A stretch of DNA of 8,319 bases, taken from assembly GCA_900543325.1 (NCBI GenBank), contig UQQU01000103.1:1-8319 (forward strand). The letters are read 5' to 3'. The stretch comes from an uncultured Clostridium sp. (GTDB taxonomy: Bacteria > Bacillota > Clostridia > Clostridiales > Clostridiaceae). The notes under the pieces are model-generated. The model did not search any database. It was not told the origin of the DNA and worked only from the letters and a program-made list of their open reading frames with translations. The number at the start of each line of letters is the position of its first letter. Within the stretch, counting starts at the first letter, position 1. The position numbers were made by a program, and so were the translations under genes. This document shows, piece after piece, positions 6,771-8,319 of this stretch.

Positions 6771-6797
6771 TTGGATTGACCCCGGAGGCGTAACCAT
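6741..6797. repeat. 57-nt GC-rich near-perfect palindrome downstream of icd
   Basis: Two 27-base arms (6741-6767 and 6771-6797) are complementary at 26 of 27 positions around a 3-base TAT loop. The outer core GGTTACGCCTCCGGGG has 12 G/C in 16 bases, in sharp contrast with the AT-rich surroundings. The single exception is a T opposite G, which is a U-G wobble in plus-strand RNA and an A-C mismatch in minus-strand RNA. It begins 10 nt beyond the icd stop codon. On the minus strand it is followed by ATATTGGATTAATG, without a U-run, so it is not a standard intrinsic terminator, though as RNA it would form a very stable 3' hairpin. It could be a transcript-stabilising hairpin, a dispersed repeat (REP/MITE-like) or a protein binding site. 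Confidence 0.9.
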
Positions 6798-6807
6798 TTC
6801 CTGTAAT

Positions 6808-8007
6808 TTATTGTAATCTATTTCTTATTTCTTTAATAAATTCATATGTGTTGACAGTTTTAACTTCTTTTAAATCAGTAAGCATTGCTAAGTCTTTAGT
6901 CATTACTCCATCCTCAATTGTTTGCAATGAAGCTTTCTCTAGCTTATCTGCAAAAGCAACTAACTCACTATTTCCATCTAATTCTCCTCTTTTTCTTAAT
7001 GCACCTGTCCATGCAAAAATAGTTGCCATTGAATTAGTGGAAGTTTCTTCACCTTTTAAGTGTTTATAATAATGTCTTTGTACTGTTCCATGGGCTGCTT
7101 CATATTCATAATATCCCTCAGGTGATACTAAAACAGATGTCATCATTGCAAGAGATCCAAAGGCTGTTGCAACCATATCACTCATAACATCTCCATCATA
7201 ATTTTTACAAGCCCAAATAAATCCACCTTTAGATTTAATAACTCTTGCAACTGCATCATCAATTAATGTATAAAAATATTCAATATTAGCTTCTTTGAAT
7301 TTTTCTTTATATTCTTCCTCAAATATTTCATTAAAAATATCTTTGAAAGTATGATCATATTTTTTAGAAATAGTATCCTTAGATGCAAACCATATATCTT
7401 GCTTTGTATCTAATGCAAAATTAAAACAACTTCTAGCAAAACTAGATATTGATTTATTAGTATTGTGCATTCCCATTACTACTCCACTATCTTTAAATTC
7501 ATGAATAGTTTCTCTACTTTCTCTTCCTTCTTCATCAGTAAAAACTAATTCAGCTTTTCCTTTTCCTTCAATTTTCATTTCAACATTTTTATAAATATCA
7601 CCATAAGCATGTCTAGCTATTGTAATTGGTGATTCCCATGTTCTAACAAAAGGTTTTATTGAACTAACAGTTATTGGTGCCCTAAAAACTGTTCCATCTA
7701 AAATTGCTCTTATAGTCCCATTAGGGCTTTTCCACATTTCTTTTAAATTATATTCTTTTATTCTATCTGCATTTGGAGTTATAGTTGCACACTTTACTCC
7801 TACCCCATACTTTTTTATAGCTTCTGCAGCTTCAACTGTTACTTTGTCATCAGTCTCATTTCTATATTCTATCCCCAAATCATAATATTCAGTTTTTAAG
7901 TCGATAAAAGGATTTAATAATTCCTCTTTTATCATACTCCAAATAACTCTAGTCATTTCATCTCCATCCATTTCAACTAATGGAGTTGTCATTTTAATTT
8001 TTTCCAT
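6808..8007 (-). CDS. icd: NADP-dependent isocitrate dehydrogenase, eukaryote-like dimeric type
   Basis: Encodes a 399-residue cytosolic enzyme that oxidatively decarboxylates isocitrate to 2-oxoglutarate with reduction of NADP+. It belongs to the subfamily that includes human IDH1, not the E. coli Icd subfamily: it opens with TPLVEMDGDEMTR (8-20) and contains KSPNGTIR (93-100), FRAPI (108-112), ARHAYGDIY (131-139), SKDTISKKYD (209-218) with the catalytic Lys equivalent K210, LIDD (248-251), KNYDGDVMSD (268-277) with metal-binding D273 and D277, and EAAHGTVQRHY (303-313). R311-H312 in the last motif match the pair that binds the NADP 2'-phosphate in this family. The length is nearly full for the family. 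The start is supported by an AAAGGGGG ribosome binding site 8 nt upstream. No citrate synthase or aconitase gene adjoins it here; in a fermentative clostridium its likely job is making 2-oxoglutarate for glutamate. Confidence 0.97.
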   Translation of the reverse strand: MEKIKMTTPLVEMDGDEMTRVIWSMIKEELLNPFIDLKTEYYDLGIEYRNETDDKVTVEAAEAIKKYGVGVKCATITPNADRIKEYNLKEMWKSPNGTIRAILDGTVFRAPITVSSIKPFVRTWESPITIARHAYGDIYKNVEMKIEGKGKAELVFTDEEGRESRETIHEFKDSGVVMGMHNTNKSISSFARSCFNFALDTKQDIWFASKDTISKKYDHTFKDIFNEIFEEEYKEKFKEANIEYFYTLIDDAVARVIKSKGGFIWACKNYDGDVMSDMVATAFGSLAMMTSVLVSPEGYYEYEAAHGTVQRHYYKHLKGEETSTNSMATIFAWTGALRKRGELDGNSELVAFADKLEKASLQTIEDGVMTKDLAMLTDLKEVKTVNTYEFIKEIRNRLQ

Positions 8008-8048
8008 AAATATAGCCCCCTTTTTACTATCTATTTACATCAATAATA

Positions 8049-8076
8049 ATTGTACCATATATTTCTAGTAATTCAA
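8049..8076 (-). promoter_or_regulatory. Sigma-A promoter of icd
   Basis: On the minus strand TTGAAT (8071-8076) and TACAAT (8049-8054) are 16 nt apart; shifting the -35 by one base gives TTTGAA at 17 nt. The -10 is preceded by TGG, giving a TGn extended -10. The leader would be about 35 nt, ending in the AAAGGGGG ribosome binding site at 8016-8023. No clear operator palindrome overlaps it. Confidence 0.65.
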
Positions 8077-8244
8077 AGAGGTTATGATAGAATATATTTA
8101 AAATCCTGCATTTTTATATATTTAATACATATTAAAGTAAAATTATATAATAATTTATGAATTATTAATATTTTTTCTTGCATTTTATGTGTAATTAATA
8201 TTTAAGAAAAGATTTATTATATACAAAAATCTCAATTGCCATTT

Positions 8245-8272
8245 TTTACATATTTATCATTTTAACTATAAT
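8245..8272 (+). promoter_or_regulatory. Plus-strand promoter pointing out of the right edge
   Basis: TTTACA (8245-8250) and a perfect TATAAT (8267-8272) are separated by 16 nt, a 5/6 and 6/6 match to the sigma-A consensus. No start codon with a ribosome binding site follows before the window ends, so the target gene would begin beyond 8319. In such AT-rich DNA chance matches are frequent. Confidence 0.45.
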
Positions 8273-8319
8273 AGTGCATTTTTTCTTGAATAATTTTACA
8301 GTTGAATAAAAAGTAAACT

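Larger units (their letters stand above)
8008..8319. other. 312-bp AT-rich intergenic region upstream of icd
   Basis: No credible gene on either strand reaches into this stretch. It holds the icd ribosome binding site and promoter at its left end, an AT-only hairpin (8148-8155 with 8160-8167, loop TATG) followed by a T-run that is too weak to call a terminator, and a plus-strand promoter near the right end. I saw no riboswitch-like conserved core or tRNA-like fold. Confidence 0.6.

Noticed and set aside
6741..6797. Reading the palindrome as a standard Rho-independent terminator or a CRISPR repeat
   Set aside because: There is no U-run on the minus strand, and no second copy with spacers exists in the window.
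6848..7069. Plus-strand open frame of 73 codons inside icd
   Set aside because: It is antisense to conserved icd coding sequence and has no initiation signal.
8148..8172. AT-only hairpin with a following T-run in the right intergenic region
   Set aside because: The stem has no G-C pairs and no gene ends there, so it would not make a stable terminator.

Overview
This 8.3 kb window is very AT-rich. Its coding sequences use AT-biased codons, the ribosome binding sites are strong GGAGG/AGGGGG types, and the promoters are sigma-A-like, often with a TGn extended -10. Together with the protein sequences and a small spore-protein-like gene, this points to a low-GC endospore-forming Firmicute, most likely Clostridium sensu stricto. 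The species cannot be fixed from the sequence alone. Most of the window is chromosomal housekeeping DNA. I see no transposase, phage gene, tRNA, rRNA or CRISPR array.

Left part (about 1-3970), minus strand: a compact operon polA - coaE - lytic transglycosylase. It encodes DNA polymerase I (with a degenerate proofreading site), dephospho-CoA kinase and a membrane-anchored GH23 murein transglycosylase, with gaps of 9 and 24 nt. It ends in an intrinsic terminator that starts at the transglycosylase stop codon. The first 60 bases hold a second hairpin of unknown meaning.

Middle (3973-6402): glutaminase glsA (minus) and an M29-family metallo-aminopeptidase (plus) are divergent across a 225 bp intergenic region that carries a recognisable promoter for each. 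No terminator is visible between glsA and polA, so glsA transcripts may read into polA in addition to an extended -10 promoter at the glsA 3' end. The aminopeptidase ends in a hairpin terminator that may also serve the convergent small gene.

Right part (6485-8319): a previously untracked 58-codon gene (minus) encodes a basic protein with a degenerate match to the alpha/beta SASP signature, then comes a striking 57-nt GC-rich near-perfect palindrome, then a eukaryote-like NADP-dependent isocitrate dehydrogenase (minus) with its promoter. The last 312 bases hold no gene but include a good plus-strand promoter pointing out of the window.

The genes are metabolically loosely connected: glutaminase and isocitrate dehydrogenase both feed the glutamate/2-oxoglutarate node, and the aminopeptidase supplies amino acids. 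No new multi-gene system is evident. The least explained items are the GC-rich palindrome at 6741-6797 with its adjoining direct repeat, and the SASP-like small gene beside it.
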